DNA of 64,000 nucleotides, taken from positions 124,001 through 188,000 of the forward strand of contig CAZKPB010000002.1 in the NCBI GenBank assembly GCA_964554535.1, in the 5' to 3' direction. This document shows, piece by piece, positions 1 to 7,831 of the stretch; position 1 is the stretch's first letter, and each line of letters opens with the position of its first letter. Made by a program: the position numbers and the translations under genes. Source of the stretch: DMER64 sp964554535 (GTDB lineage Bacteria; Bacteroidota; Bacteroidia; Bacteroidales; UBA932). The notes under the pieces were generated by a model. That model was given only the letters and a program-made list of their open reading frames with translations, did no database searches and was not told the DNA's origin.

Positions 1-757
1 GACGTCCAAAACCGTGGCCGCCAAATTCGTGGACGGCAATGGAAGTCCAATGGCCCAGTACGGTATCCACTTCCGGGGTGGGGTTTGAAATCCAGCTGAT
101 AACGTCGCCCCCTTTTTTGTTTTTAGTCATGGCCGTAAGTGAAAGAGTGCGGTAGGAATTAGTGCTGTAACTGGCTTGTCCGGCATAGCGGCTGTCGTTG
201 ATGATAACCAGTATGTTCACCTCACTGGCAGCGGTGATGCGTTCCGTGATGTCAAAGCAGAATTGGTTGACAAACTGGTAAATCAATGACGAATTACAGT
301 TGATATTGCGCTGCTGCGTATCCCATCCGCAATTGAAATAGGTGTTCTTATAGTCACTTTTTTCAAACACATCGGCCCCCCGTTCTTTGGATTCGGCGGC
401 AATGAAGTATACGGTAAAATAATCCTTGTACGTTTTGTAAGGCTCGGTGTTGAACAGCGTGTCAATGGCTTGTATGGCCGCTATTTCAAATGCCCCGCCG
501 TTTTTCATGAGGTCTTCGTTGATAAAACCGTCGCCAAGCACCACCAGGGTGGGGTGTTTGCTTTTGGTGGAACTTATGTATTTGACGGCTTCTCCCGTAT
601 CGTAATAGTCGGCACCCGGAATCCGTCCCGGAAAATCCCCCACGGGCGTCTGGTCCAAGGTAGTGGCATGACCGAGCAACGGAGTCGTGACCTGCTCTGC
701 GGGGGTACAGGCGTACCATAGCAGGACGGCCAAACATATGAAGCTGAGTTTTTTCAT
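1..757 (-). CDS. Secreted peptidase M64-like protein, N-terminal part (cut by window edge)
   Basis: The reading frame is open from an ATG at 757 (minus strand) to the window edge, giving 252 residues of an unfinished protein. It starts with a hydrophobic export signal ending LLWYAC, a loose lipobox, so it may be a lipoprotein. Further in are TLVVLGDGF, YFTVYFIAAES and, at the very edge, VHEFGGHGFGR. This order of blocks fits the IgA peptidase M64 family known in gut Bacteroidales, in which the His-Glu-rich block binds zinc. As read here the block is HEFGGH, one residue longer than canonical HExxH. The remaining metal ligand and C-terminus lie outside the window. Substrate unknown. Confidence 0.75.
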   Translation of the reverse strand, partial: MKKLSFICLAVLLWYACTPAEQVTTPLLGHATTLDQTPVGDFPGRIPGADYYDTGEAVKYISSTKSKHPTLVVLGDGFINEDLMKNGGAFEIAAIQAIDTLFNTEPYKTYKDYFTVYFIAAESKERGADVFEKSDYKNTYFNCGWDTQQRNINCNSSLIYQFVNQFCFDITERITAASEVNILVIINDSRYAGQASYSTNSYRTLSLTAMTKNKKGGDVISWISNPTPEVDTVLGHWTSIAVHEFGGHGFGR

Positions 758-794
758 GGTGAGGCTGATATTATTATCACAAATATATGCATTT

Positions 795-824
795 TTTGGT
801 TTGAACTAAAATATCCTATCTTTG
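795..824 (+). promoter_or_regulatory. Bacteroidota-type promoter of prfA
   Basis: TTTG at 795-798 and TATCTTTG at 817-824, separated by 18 bp, match the -33 (TTTG) and -7 (TAnnTTTG) elements of the Bacteroidota housekeeping sigma factor. The prfA ATG is 19 bp downstream of the -7 box. Confidence 0.75.
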
Positions 825-843
825 CACGATTTAACTAATTCGT

Positions 844-1938
844 ATGGCCGATAATTCATTATTGACAAAACTGGCGGGAATCCGCCGCAAATACCAGACC
901 TTGCAGGAACAGCTCTCAGATCCCAATCTTATTCAGGATATGAAGCGCTATATTGCATTGAATAAGGAATATGCAGAAGTGGGCCCAGTGGTGGAAGCAG
1001 GGGACAAATACAAAAATATGCTGGACAACCTAGCCAGTGCCAAAGAGTTGCTTGCCGTAGAGAAGGATGAGGAAATGCGTGATATGGCCAAAGAAGAAAT
1101 TGCGGATCTGGAGGCAAAGTTACCCGTTGTGGAAGAGAAGATTAAAATATTGCTTATACCGGCTGACCCGCAGGACAGCAAGAATGCCATAATGGAAATT
1201 CGCGCCGGTACAGGTGGGGACGAGGCGTCCCTGTTTGCCGGAGACTTGTTCCGCATGTATGCCAAATTTGTGGAAAAGAGGGGTTGGAAAATGGAAATTA
1301 CCAGTACCTCGGAAGGTACCTCCGGCGGATTCAAGGAAGTTATTTGCAAAATATCGGGCCAGGGAGTGTACGGAGTGCTCAAATATGAGAGCGGAGTGCA
1401 CCGCGTACAGCGCGTGCCGCAGACAGAAACCCAGGGACGGGTCCACACCTCGGCAGCCTCGGTGGCGGTATTGCCCGAGGCGGACGAGTTTGACATTGAA
1501 CTGAATGAAAAAGACATTCGCAAGGATACTTTCTGCTCTTCGGGCCCCGGCGGCCAAAGTGTGAACACCACTTACTCGGCCATCCGGCTGACCCACATCC
1601 CCTCCGGCCTGGTGGTACAGTGCCAGGATGAAAAATCACAGCTGAAAAACTACGACAAGGCTTTGGCCGAGTTGCGTACTCGTCTGTATAATATGGAGTA
1701 CGAGAAGTATCTTAACGAGATATCCGCCAAACGTAAGACCATGGTTTCCACCGGTGACCGTTCCGCCAAAATCCGCACGTACAATTATCCCCAGAGCCGC
1801 GTGACGGACCACCGTATCAATTATACCATGTACAACCTGCCCATCTTTATGGACGGGGAAATCCAAGAGGTTATAGATCAATTGCAACTAGCAGAAAACG
1901 CAGAAAGACTAAAAGATGACTCTACAAACGCTGAGTAA
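844..1938 (+). CDS. prfA: Peptide chain release factor 1
   Basis: Class I release factor that recognises UAA and UAG in the ribosomal A site and triggers peptidyl-tRNA hydrolysis. The 364-residue protein has the usual family length. The codon-reading PxT motif is seen as PQT at residues 192-194, which marks RF1 rather than RF2 (SPF). The catalytic GGQ is at residues 236-238 within SGPGGQSVNTT. Its 3' end overlaps the start of pyrF by 23 bp, so the two genes are probably co-transcribed and translationally linked. A clear TAnnTTTG promoter precedes it. Confidence 0.97.
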   Translation: MADNSLLTKLAGIRRKYQTLQEQLSDPNLIQDMKRYIALNKEYAEVGPVVEAGDKYKNMLDNLASAKELLAVEKDEEMRDMAKEEIADLEAKLPVVEEKIKILLIPADPQDSKNAIMEIRAGTGGDEASLFAGDLFRMYAKFVEKRGWKMEITSTSEGTSGGFKEVICKISGQGVYGVLKYESGVHRVQRVPQTETQGRVHTSAASVAVLPEADEFDIELNEKDIRKDTFCSSGPGGQSVNTTYSAIRLTHIPSGLVVQCQDEKSQLKNYDKALAELRTRLYNMEYEKYLNEISAKRKTMVSTGDRSAKIRTYNYPQSRVTDHRINYTMYNLPIFMDGEIQEVIDQLQLAENAERLKDDSTNAE

Positions 1939-2674
1939 CCAAATTGCCTGCAAACACAGTTGCCTGTGTGTCGGTCTTGACGTGACTGACCCTTCCTTTG
2001 ACCGGATCAAAGAAGTAGTTGATGCTACGGCGCCTTATGCTGTGGCATACAAGCCCAATGTGGCCTTTTTTGAAGCGCAGGGAGCTCGCGGTTGGCAGTG
2101 TCTGGAAGAAGTGTCCCGTTATATAAAGGATAACTACCCGGATTGTTTTCTGATTGCCGATGCCAAGCGGGGGGATATTGGCAATACGGCAGCGCAGTAT
2201 GCCCGAGCGTTCTTTGAACGGATGGACTTTGATGCGGTAACGCTGGCGCCCTATATGGGCCAAGATTCTGTGGCTCCTTTTCTGGCTTATTCCAATAAGT
2301 ACGCCATAGTACTGGCCATCACCTCCAATCCTTCTGCCGGTGAGTTTGAAATGCAACCGATGGAAGGGGGAATGCCTTTGTATCAGAAAGTGATTGAAAC
2401 GGCCTTGCAATGGAAAAACGCGGAAAGGCTGCTTTTTGTGGCCGGGGCAACCCGTCCGGAACAGTTGGCTCGCGTACGGACACTGGCTCCGGAACACTTC
2501 CTGCTGGTCCCGGGAGTAGGGACACAGGGAGGCACGGTGGAAGAAGTGATGCAGGCTGCCGGTGGTAAGGAATGTCGCTTGCTTGTGAATGTTTCCCGAG
2601 GCATCCTGCAGGCTCCGGAAGGACCTGCCGCCGCTGCCGCCGCCTATGCCGCACGTTTTGCGGCTTGTCTGTAA
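1916..2674 (+). CDS. pyrF: Orotidine 5'-phosphate decarboxylase (subfamily 2)
   Basis: Converts OMP to UMP, the last step of de novo pyrimidine synthesis. The 252-residue TIM barrel carries the phosphate/catalytic signature DAKRGDIGNTA (Lys and Asp of the active-site network), an early CVGLDVTDP block and a late VPGVGTQGGT phosphate loop, as in the longer subfamily 2 enzymes. The ATG at 1916 lies inside the prfA 3' end; this 23-bp overlap suggests translational coupling. It converges on birA with only 19 bp between the stop codons, and no strong terminator hairpin is visible there. Confidence 0.95.
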   Translation: MTLQTLSNQIACKHSCLCVGLDVTDPSFDRIKEVVDATAPYAVAYKPNVAFFEAQGARGWQCLEEVSRYIKDNYPDCFLIADAKRGDIGNTAAQYARAFFERMDFDAVTLAPYMGQDSVAPFLAYSNKYAIVLAITSNPSAGEFEMQPMEGGMPLYQKVIETALQWKNAERLLFVAGATRPEQLARVRTLAPEHFLLVPGVGTQGGTVEEVMQAAGGKECRLLVNVSRGILQAPEGPAAAAAAYAARFAACL

Positions 2675-2693
2675 AAGTAGTTTCCGATATCTT

Positions 2694-3320
2694 CTATAGA
2701 GGATTCCGCAAGGCTTCCGATTGGGTCGATGCGGGTATGTCCAACAGCAGTTTTTCAAACCTGCTGTCAATTTTGGCAGGTTTGCCGTCAATTACCAGTT
2801 GGTACCACTTTTGTATGCATTGCAGTACTTGAGGCAAGAGCAATTCCGGTGAATGGTTTTTTCCTGTTTCCAAGGCCAGTGAGGTGGGATTTGGGGCTCC
2901 GTCAAACGAAGTTTGATTGATGTTGATGCCAAAACCGATAATGCTGGCCACAAAATTGTTCCCGGAAATTATATGCTCAATCAGGATTCCGCAGATTTTA
3001 TTTGTGCCCGAGTAAATATCGTTGGGCCATTTGATGCGGGCGTCCACGCCATAAAGGCTCAAAAAATCGCAAATGCCCAGTGCGGTACATTTTGAGATGA
3101 GAGCTTGTTCATTGGTAGGCAAAAAGGTGGGACGCAGCAACAGGGTGGCCAACAGGTTTTCTCCTTGCGTACTTATCCATTTACGGTCGTACTGGCCCCG
3201 TCCCTTTGTTTGAAAGCGGGCGGCCCAAACGCTGCCTTCCGGGGCGGTGTCCGCGTTGCGGTGTGCTTCCGAGTTGGTGGAATCTATTTGCGTAAACCAA
3301 GTGATGTGCGTAGTAAACAT
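2694..3320 (-). CDS. birA: Biotin--[acetyl-CoA-carboxylase] ligase
   Basis: Attaches biotin to the acceptor lysine of biotin-dependent carboxylases via biotinyl-AMP. The core motifs are visible: QIDSTNSEA near the start, the biotin/ATP loop GRGQYDRKW, KWPNDIY and GILIE. There is no N-terminal helix-turn-helix, so this is a monofunctional ligase rather than the E. coli-type repressor. I place the start at the ATG at 3320 (MFTTHITWF, 208 residues); a longer reading to 3347 would run through the TATTTTTG promoter element at 3326-3333. The C-terminal domain is short. Confidence 0.92.
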   Translation of the reverse strand: MFTTHITWFTQIDSTNSEAHRNADTAPEGSVWAARFQTKGRGQYDRKWISTQGENLLATLLLRPTFLPTNEQALISKCTALGICDFLSLYGVDARIKWPNDIYSGTNKICGILIEHIISGNNFVASIIGFGININQTSFDGAPNPTSLALETGKNHSPELLLPQVLQCIQKWYQLVIDGKPAKIDSRFEKLLLDIPASTQSEALRNPL

Positions 3321-3325
3321 AAGGG

Positions 3326-3333
3326 CAAAAATA
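3326..3333 (-). promoter_or_regulatory. -7 element upstream of birA
   Basis: The minus strand reads TATTTTTG (TAnnTTTG) only 5 bp before the birA ATG, so the transcript would be leaderless or nearly so. It is back to back with the rsfS promoter, 14 bp away. Confidence 0.45.
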
Positions 3334-3347
3334 GTTAAATAAATCAT

Positions 3348-3355
3348 TACCTTTG
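3348..3355 (+). promoter_or_regulatory. -7 element upstream of rsfS
   Basis: TACCTTTG matches TAnnTTTG and lies 17 bp before the rsfS ATG. It would drive the rsfS-ftsH-cdsA-psd operon. No clear -33 TTTG is seen. Confidence 0.6.
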
Positions 3356-3372
3356 TAAGTTATTGAGAACAT

Positions 3373-3714
3373 ATGAAAGAATTGGAAATCATTGCCGGGG
3401 CTATGCTGGATAAAAAGGCCAAAGATGTATGCGCCATGGATTTGCATTCCATAGGAACGGCTATCTGTGACTATTTTGTCATTTGCAATGCAGACTCCGG
3501 AGTACAGGTGGGGGCTATTGCCAACGAAGTGGAAGAGCAGATGCTGTTGCAGGCCAAACGGCCGGTCAGACGTTGTCAGGGAAAGGAAAATTGTTTCTGG
3601 GTCCTGCTGGATTACACGGACATTGTGGTGCACGTGTTTCAAACGGAATACAGAAGATTTTACCGTCTGGAGGATTTGTGGGCTGACGCAGTGGTAACAC
3701 ATTATAAAGACTAA
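3373..3714 (+). CDS. rsfS: Ribosome silencing factor RsfS
   Basis: Binds L14 on the 50S subunit and blocks subunit joining when nutrients are short. The 113-residue size and the blocks DYFVICNADS, QGKENCFWVLLDY and DIVVHVF followed by YRLEDLWADA are typical of the RsfS/Iojap family. It is the first gene of a tight operon; ftsH starts 6 bp after its stop. The rsfS-ftsH pairing is common in Bacteroidota. Confidence 0.95.
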   Translation: MKELEIIAGAMLDKKAKDVCAMDLHSIGTAICDYFVICNADSGVQVGAIANEVEEQMLLQAKRPVRRCQGKENCFWVLLDYTDIVVHVFQTEYRRFYRLEDLWADAVVTHYKD

Positions 3715-3720
3715 AACGCT

Positions 3721-5682
3721 ATGGGTCAGAATACACCAAACAACAATACGGGGAATAATCCCCTGGCCCCCAAACGCCGTTTCAATCCCATATTCTGGTT
3801 TTATCTGGTATTGCTGGCGGTGATAGGCTATTTTATGTTTGCTGCCGGCGGTGGAGAGCCGGTAAAAATAGAATGGCTAATGGTAAAGGAAAAGATGGCT
3901 CCAAACGGAGAGATAGAGAAAATTGTCTACGTAAGCAATCTTTATAGGGCAGAAGTCTATGTCAAGCCCGACTATTTGGAACAATACAAATCAAAATTCG
4001 GAGACAAAGTACCTAAGTTTGCTCCGCAGTTTTATTTTCTGGTGTCAGAAAATTTTGATGCGGAATCGCAGTTGGAGGCTTTGCGGGATGCACTTCCCGA
4101 GTCCCAGCGTTTCCCCATAGAGGTGGAGCAGAGGGCCAATTATTGGGGGCGGATGCTGGAATGGCTTATTCTGCCGGTGATGTTGCTGATTATGTGGCTT
4201 GTTTTGTTCCGCCGTATGCGCGGTCCAGACGGTGGCGCCGGAGGCGGGGTCTTCAACGTGGGACGTTCCCAGGCTAAACTGTTTGAAAAGGATAAGGCAC
4301 CGCAGGGCACATCCATATCGTTCAAAGATGTGGCCGGTTTGGAAGAAGCCAAGGTGGAAGTGATGGAAATCGTGGATTTTCTCAAGAATCCCAAAAAATA
4401 CACCAATCTTGGGGGCAAAATTCCCAAGGGAGCTTTGCTGGTAGGTCCTCCGGGAACGGGCAAAACATTGCTGGCAAAGGCTGTGGCCGGAGAAGCCAAT
4501 GTACCGTTCTTCTCCATTTCCGGCTCTGACTTTGTGGAAATGTTTGTGGGCGTAGGGGCTTCCCGCGTGCGTGACTTGTTCCGTCAGGCCAAAGAGAAGG
4601 CTCCCTGCATAGTATTTATTGATGAAATAGACGCCGTGGGTCGTGCCCGCAGCAAAAACGCCGGTTTTACTTCTAATGACGAGCGTGAGAACACGTTGAA
4701 TCAGTTGCTTACAGAAATGGACGGATTCGGTTCCAACAGCGGGGTGATTATTCTGGCCGCTACCAACCGGGCGGATATTCTTGATAAGGCCCTTATGCGT
4801 GCCGGCCGTTTTGACCGCCAGATTCACGTGGATCTTCCCGAACTCAAAGAGCGTTTGGATATTTTCAAGGTACATTCTCGTAACTTGAAACTGGAAGAGG
4901 GCTTTGATTTGAATTTTCTGGCCAAGCAGACACCCGGTTTCTCCGGAGCCGATATAGCTAATGTCTGCAACGAGGCGGCGTTGATTGCCGCGCGTCATGA
5001 CAAGCCTGCCATTCAGAAGCAGGATTTTCTGGATGCCATTGACCGTATTGTGGGAGGACTGGAGCGCAGGAGCAAGATTATCAGCCCGGAAGAAAAACGG
5101 ACCATAGCTTACCACGAGAGCGGCCACGCCACGGTCAGCTGGTGGCTGAAATACGCCAATCCCCTGTTGAAAGTGACCATTATTCCAAGAGGTGCCGCCT
5201 TGGGTGCCGCCTGGTATTTGCCTGAAGAGCGTCAGATTACCACCGAAGAACAGATGATGGATGAGATGGCGGCCACTTTGGGAGGCCGGGCGGCTGAAGA
5301 AGTTATGATTGGCAAAATATCGTCCGGTGCCATGAATGACCTGGAAAAGGTAACGCGCCAGGCATATGCGATGGTATCCTATCTGGGAATGAGCAAGAAG
5401 GTGGGTAATATCTGCTTCTATGATTCATCCGAGAACGCCGGATTCAATTTGAGCAAACCCTATAGTGAAGATACGGCCCAATTGATAGACAAAGAAGCCA
5501 AACGCTTGATTGACCAGGCTTACGCCATGGCCAAGAAAGTGTTGGAAGAGCAGAAAGAGGGCTTTACCAAACTGGCCCATATTCTATTGGAGCGTGAAGT
5601 CATTTTTGCCGATGACCTGGAGGCCATTTTTGGAAAACGTCCCGTTCCGGGCGAAATAATTGCAAATGAGGCCACTGTTTAA
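3721..5682 (+). CDS. ftsH: ATP-dependent zinc metalloprotease FtsH
   Basis: Membrane-anchored AAA+ protease that degrades misfolded and short-lived membrane and regulatory proteins. The 653 residues show TM1 at about 24-42, a periplasmic domain, TM2 at about 146-165, Walker A GPPGTGKT at about 241-248, Walker B VFIDEID near 300, the SRH region (ATNRADILDKALMRAGRFDR), and the zinc site HESGH at 465-469 with the downstream Asp ligand in GAMNDLEK. All catalytic residues are present. The gene sits between rsfS and cdsA and its 3' end overlaps cdsA by 17 bp. Confidence 0.97.
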   Translation: MGQNTPNNNTGNNPLAPKRRFNPIFWFYLVLLAVIGYFMFAAGGGEPVKIEWLMVKEKMAPNGEIEKIVYVSNLYRAEVYVKPDYLEQYKSKFGDKVPKFAPQFYFLVSENFDAESQLEALRDALPESQRFPIEVEQRANYWGRMLEWLILPVMLLIMWLVLFRRMRGPDGGAGGGVFNVGRSQAKLFEKDKAPQGTSISFKDVAGLEEAKVEVMEIVDFLKNPKKYTNLGGKIPKGALLVGPPGTGKTLLAKAVAGEANVPFFSISGSDFVEMFVGVGASRVRDLFRQAKEKAPCIVFIDEIDAVGRARSKNAGFTSNDERENTLNQLLTEMDGFGSNSGVIILAATNRADILDKALMRAGRFDRQIHVDLPELKERLDIFKVHSRNLKLEEGFDLNFLAKQTPGFSGADIANVCNEAALIAARHDKPAIQKQDFLDAIDRIVGGLERRSKIISPEEKRTIAYHESGHATVSWWLKYANPLLKVTIIPRGAALGAAWYLPEERQITTEEQMMDEMAATLGGRAAEEVMIGKISSGAMNDLEKVTRQAYAMVSYLGMSKKVGNICFYDSSENAGFNLSKPYSEDTAQLIDKEAKRLIDQAYAMAKKVLEEQKEGFTKLAHILLEREVIFADDLEAIFGKRPVPGEIIANEATV

Positions 5683-6508
5683 GCGCTCGCTGAGCGGGCT
5701 GATATACATTATGGTGATGGTTTGCGGATTGCTGCTGCATCCGCTCTGCTTTGCCATTTTGATGATGTGCTGTATAGGCGTGATGACCATAGAATTCTAC
5801 ACTTTGACCGTTGGGCACTTCAATAAGCCCGGTCAAATTATGGGCCTGCTCTCCTGTTTGTTGTTTTTTGTGACGTTGTTTGTCTCGGCCAGATACAGTC
5901 TGTGGAATGCGCAACTTTGGCTTGTGCTTACGCCTCTGGCGGTTATTGCCACGGGCATATCGGTACTATATGACAAGGACCAGGGAGCTTGCCGTCACGG
6001 TGCCTTTCTGTTGTTACCGTTGCTGTACATTGCCGTCCCGTTCTCTCTGTGCAATTTTATTGTATTTGACGGAATGGGAAACTTTTCCGGAAAATTGCTG
6101 TTGAGTTTGTTTATTGTCCTGTGGGCGTCAGATGTGGGCGGTTATGTGATTGGGACGGCGTTTGGTCAAAAAGCCACCAGCAAAAAATTGTTTCCGCGCA
6201 TCTCGCCCAAAAAATCCTGGATTGGAGTAGTGGGAAGCGTGGTCTTCTCCGTCGGTGTGGCGCTTGCCCTCAAGACCTTGGGTTGGATGGCTTTCGGCTG
6301 GTTGCACTGCATTGCTATTTCTCTTATTATTAGTATATTCGGCATATATGGTGATCTTGTGGAATCGCGTTTGAAACGGTATGCCGGTGTGAAGGATTCC
6401 GGGAATATTATGCCCGGCCACGGGGGCTTGCTTGACCGGTTTGACGCTTCTTTGCTGGCTTTTCCGGTAGCCATCGGTTATATTTTATTTATTTCCTATT
6501 TTCTTTGA
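5666..6508 (+). CDS. cdsA: Phosphatidate cytidylyltransferase (CDP-diglyceride synthase)
   Basis: Makes CDP-diacylglycerol from phosphatidic acid and CTP in the inner membrane, the branch point of phospholipid synthesis. The 280-residue protein is polytopic. Its C-terminus has the family signature, seen as ESRLKRYAGVKDSGN followed by MPGHGGLLDRFD. I choose the ATG at 5666 (MRPLFKRSL); a TTG two codons upstream is possible. It overlaps ftsH by 17 bp, and psd follows 4 bp after its stop, so two phospholipid enzymes are co-expressed. No phosphatidylserine synthase gene is adjacent. Confidence 0.95.
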   Translation: MRPLFKRSLSGLIYIMVMVCGLLLHPLCFAILMMCCIGVMTIEFYTLTVGHFNKPGQIMGLLSCLLFFVTLFVSARYSLWNAQLWLVLTPLAVIATGISVLYDKDQGACRHGAFLLLPLLYIAVPFSLCNFIVFDGMGNFSGKLLLSLFIVLWASDVGGYVIGTAFGQKATSKKLFPRISPKKSWIGVVGSVVFSVGVALALKTLGWMAFGWLHCIAISLIISIFGIYGDLVESRLKRYAGVKDSGNIMPGHGGLLDRFDASLLAFPVAIGYILFISYFL

Positions 6509-6512
6509 TTTT

Positions 6513-7178
6513 ATGCGCGTTCATAAAGAAGGACTCAACACTATAGTGCTGGTTACGGTAATAGTAGCCGTGGTGTTCACGGCTGTATTTCTGTTTACGG
6601 ACAATTTGCTTACGCAGGGTATAGTGGTATTTGTTGGTGTGCTGACCTTGGTCCAGTCGTTCTCGTTTTTTAGAGTTCCCAGAAGAGAAATTCTGCTGGA
6701 TGACAATGGGGTGGTGGCGCCTGCCGACGGGAAAATTGTGATGATAGAAGAAGTGACGGTCAATGAGTACTTGCAGGAAAAACGGCTACAGGTGTCCATT
6801 TTTATGAATCTGTTTAATGTGCACGTCAACTGGTATCCCATTGGCGGAACCGTGGTGTACTACAAATACCATCCCGGAGACAAGATGGTGGCCTGGCATC
6901 CTAAATCCTCCGAAAAAAACGAACATACCACCGTTTTTTTAAAGAAAGGAAAGACCGTGGTGGGATTACGCCAGATAGCCGGTCTGGTGGCTCGACGGGT
7001 GGTATGCACGGCGCGTCAGACCAAGATGGTGCAACAGTGCAGTGAGGTGGGAATTATTAAATTCGGGTCACGGGTAGACATTCTGTTACCCAGGGATGCC
7101 GAAGTAAAAGTGGTTATAGGTCAAAAGGTCAGAGGTTGTGAAACGTTGCTGGCCAGATTGAACGCGGCCAACAAATAA
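6513..7178 (+). CDS. psd: Phosphatidylserine decarboxylase proenzyme (short, PSD-A type)
   Basis: Decarboxylates phosphatidylserine to phosphatidylethanolamine. The 221-residue protein is the short form, with two N-terminal membrane segments, then VVAPADGKI, FMNLFNVHVNWYP and, near the C-terminus, IIKFGSRVDI. The Gly-Ser there is the self-cleavage site whose serine becomes the pyruvoyl cofactor. It is the last gene of the rsfS-ftsH-cdsA-psd operon and converges on rpe, with 6 bp between the stop codons. Confidence 0.94.
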   Translation: MRVHKEGLNTIVLVTVIVAVVFTAVFLFTDNLLTQGIVVFVGVLTLVQSFSFFRVPRREILLDDNGVVAPADGKIVMIEEVTVNEYLQEKRLQVSIFMNLFNVHVNWYPIGGTVVYYKYHPGDKMVAWHPKSSEKNEHTTVFLKKGKTVVGLRQIAGLVARRVVCTARQTKMVQQCSEVGIIKFGSRVDILLPRDAEVKVVIGQKVRGCETLLARLNAANK

Positions 7179-7184
7179 ATCAAC

Positions 7185-7829
7185 TTAACGTTTAATCAAA
7201 TCAACGGTCTTGTATCGGTCTTCCGAGGCAAACACAGAGTGGCCGGCCACCAGTACGTCCGCGCCGGCGTTGTACAGGTCGGCTGCATTTTCTGCACATA
7301 CCCCGCCGTCCACTTCAATCAGAAAAGAGAGATTCATTTTTTGACGCAAGGCTTTCAGTTGGGCAATCTTATGCAGACTTTCCGGAATAAATTCCTGCCC
7401 TCCAAAGCCCGGATTGACGGACATAATCAGTACCATATCCGTATAGGGAAGGGCATTTTCCAATAGGCAAACCGGGTTGGCCGGGTTCAGGGAAACTCCG
7501 GCTTTCATCCCCAAATGGCGGATGGCCTGCAAATCACGGCTAAGGTGAGGGCAAGCTTCATAATGCACGGTAAGCCACTCCACGCCCAATTGCTGAAACC
7601 GGGCGTAGAACTGTGACGGATTCACTATCATCAGATGGGCGTCCATTGGCTTGCGGGCGTATTTGGCTATAGACTTGAGCACCGGAAATCCAAAAGAAAT
7701 ATTGGGTACAAAAACGCCGTCCATTACATCCAGATGGAACCAGTCAGCGCGGGAGTCGTTCACAAACTCACATTCTTGTTGCAAACAGCCAAAATCGGCC
7801 GACAGCATTGAAACGGCAAGTGTTCCCAT
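7185..7829 (-). CDS. rpe: Ribulose-phosphate 3-epimerase
   Basis: Interconverts ribulose 5-phosphate and xylulose 5-phosphate in the pentose phosphate pathway. The 214-residue TIM barrel has the classical blocks SMLSADFG, DWFHLDVMDGVFVPN (metal-binding His and Asp), MDAHLMI, SVNPGFGGQEFI and EVDGGV. It starts 2 bp after the pepD stop codon, so it belongs to a dnaA-pepD-rpe transcription unit read leftwards. Confidence 0.96.
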   Translation of the reverse strand: MGTLAVSMLSADFGCLQQECEFVNDSRADWFHLDVMDGVFVPNISFGFPVLKSIAKYARKPMDAHLMIVNPSQFYARFQQLGVEWLTVHYEACPHLSRDLQAIRHLGMKAGVSLNPANPVCLLENALPYTDMVLIMSVNPGFGGQEFIPESLHKIAQLKALRQKMNLSFLIEVDGGVCAENAADLYNAGADVLVAGHSVFASEDRYKTVDLIKR

Positions 7830-7831
7830 AG

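Noticed and set aside
948..1596. Long open frames antisense to prfA
   Set aside because: No family motifs or start context; they mirror a strongly conserved gene on the other strand.
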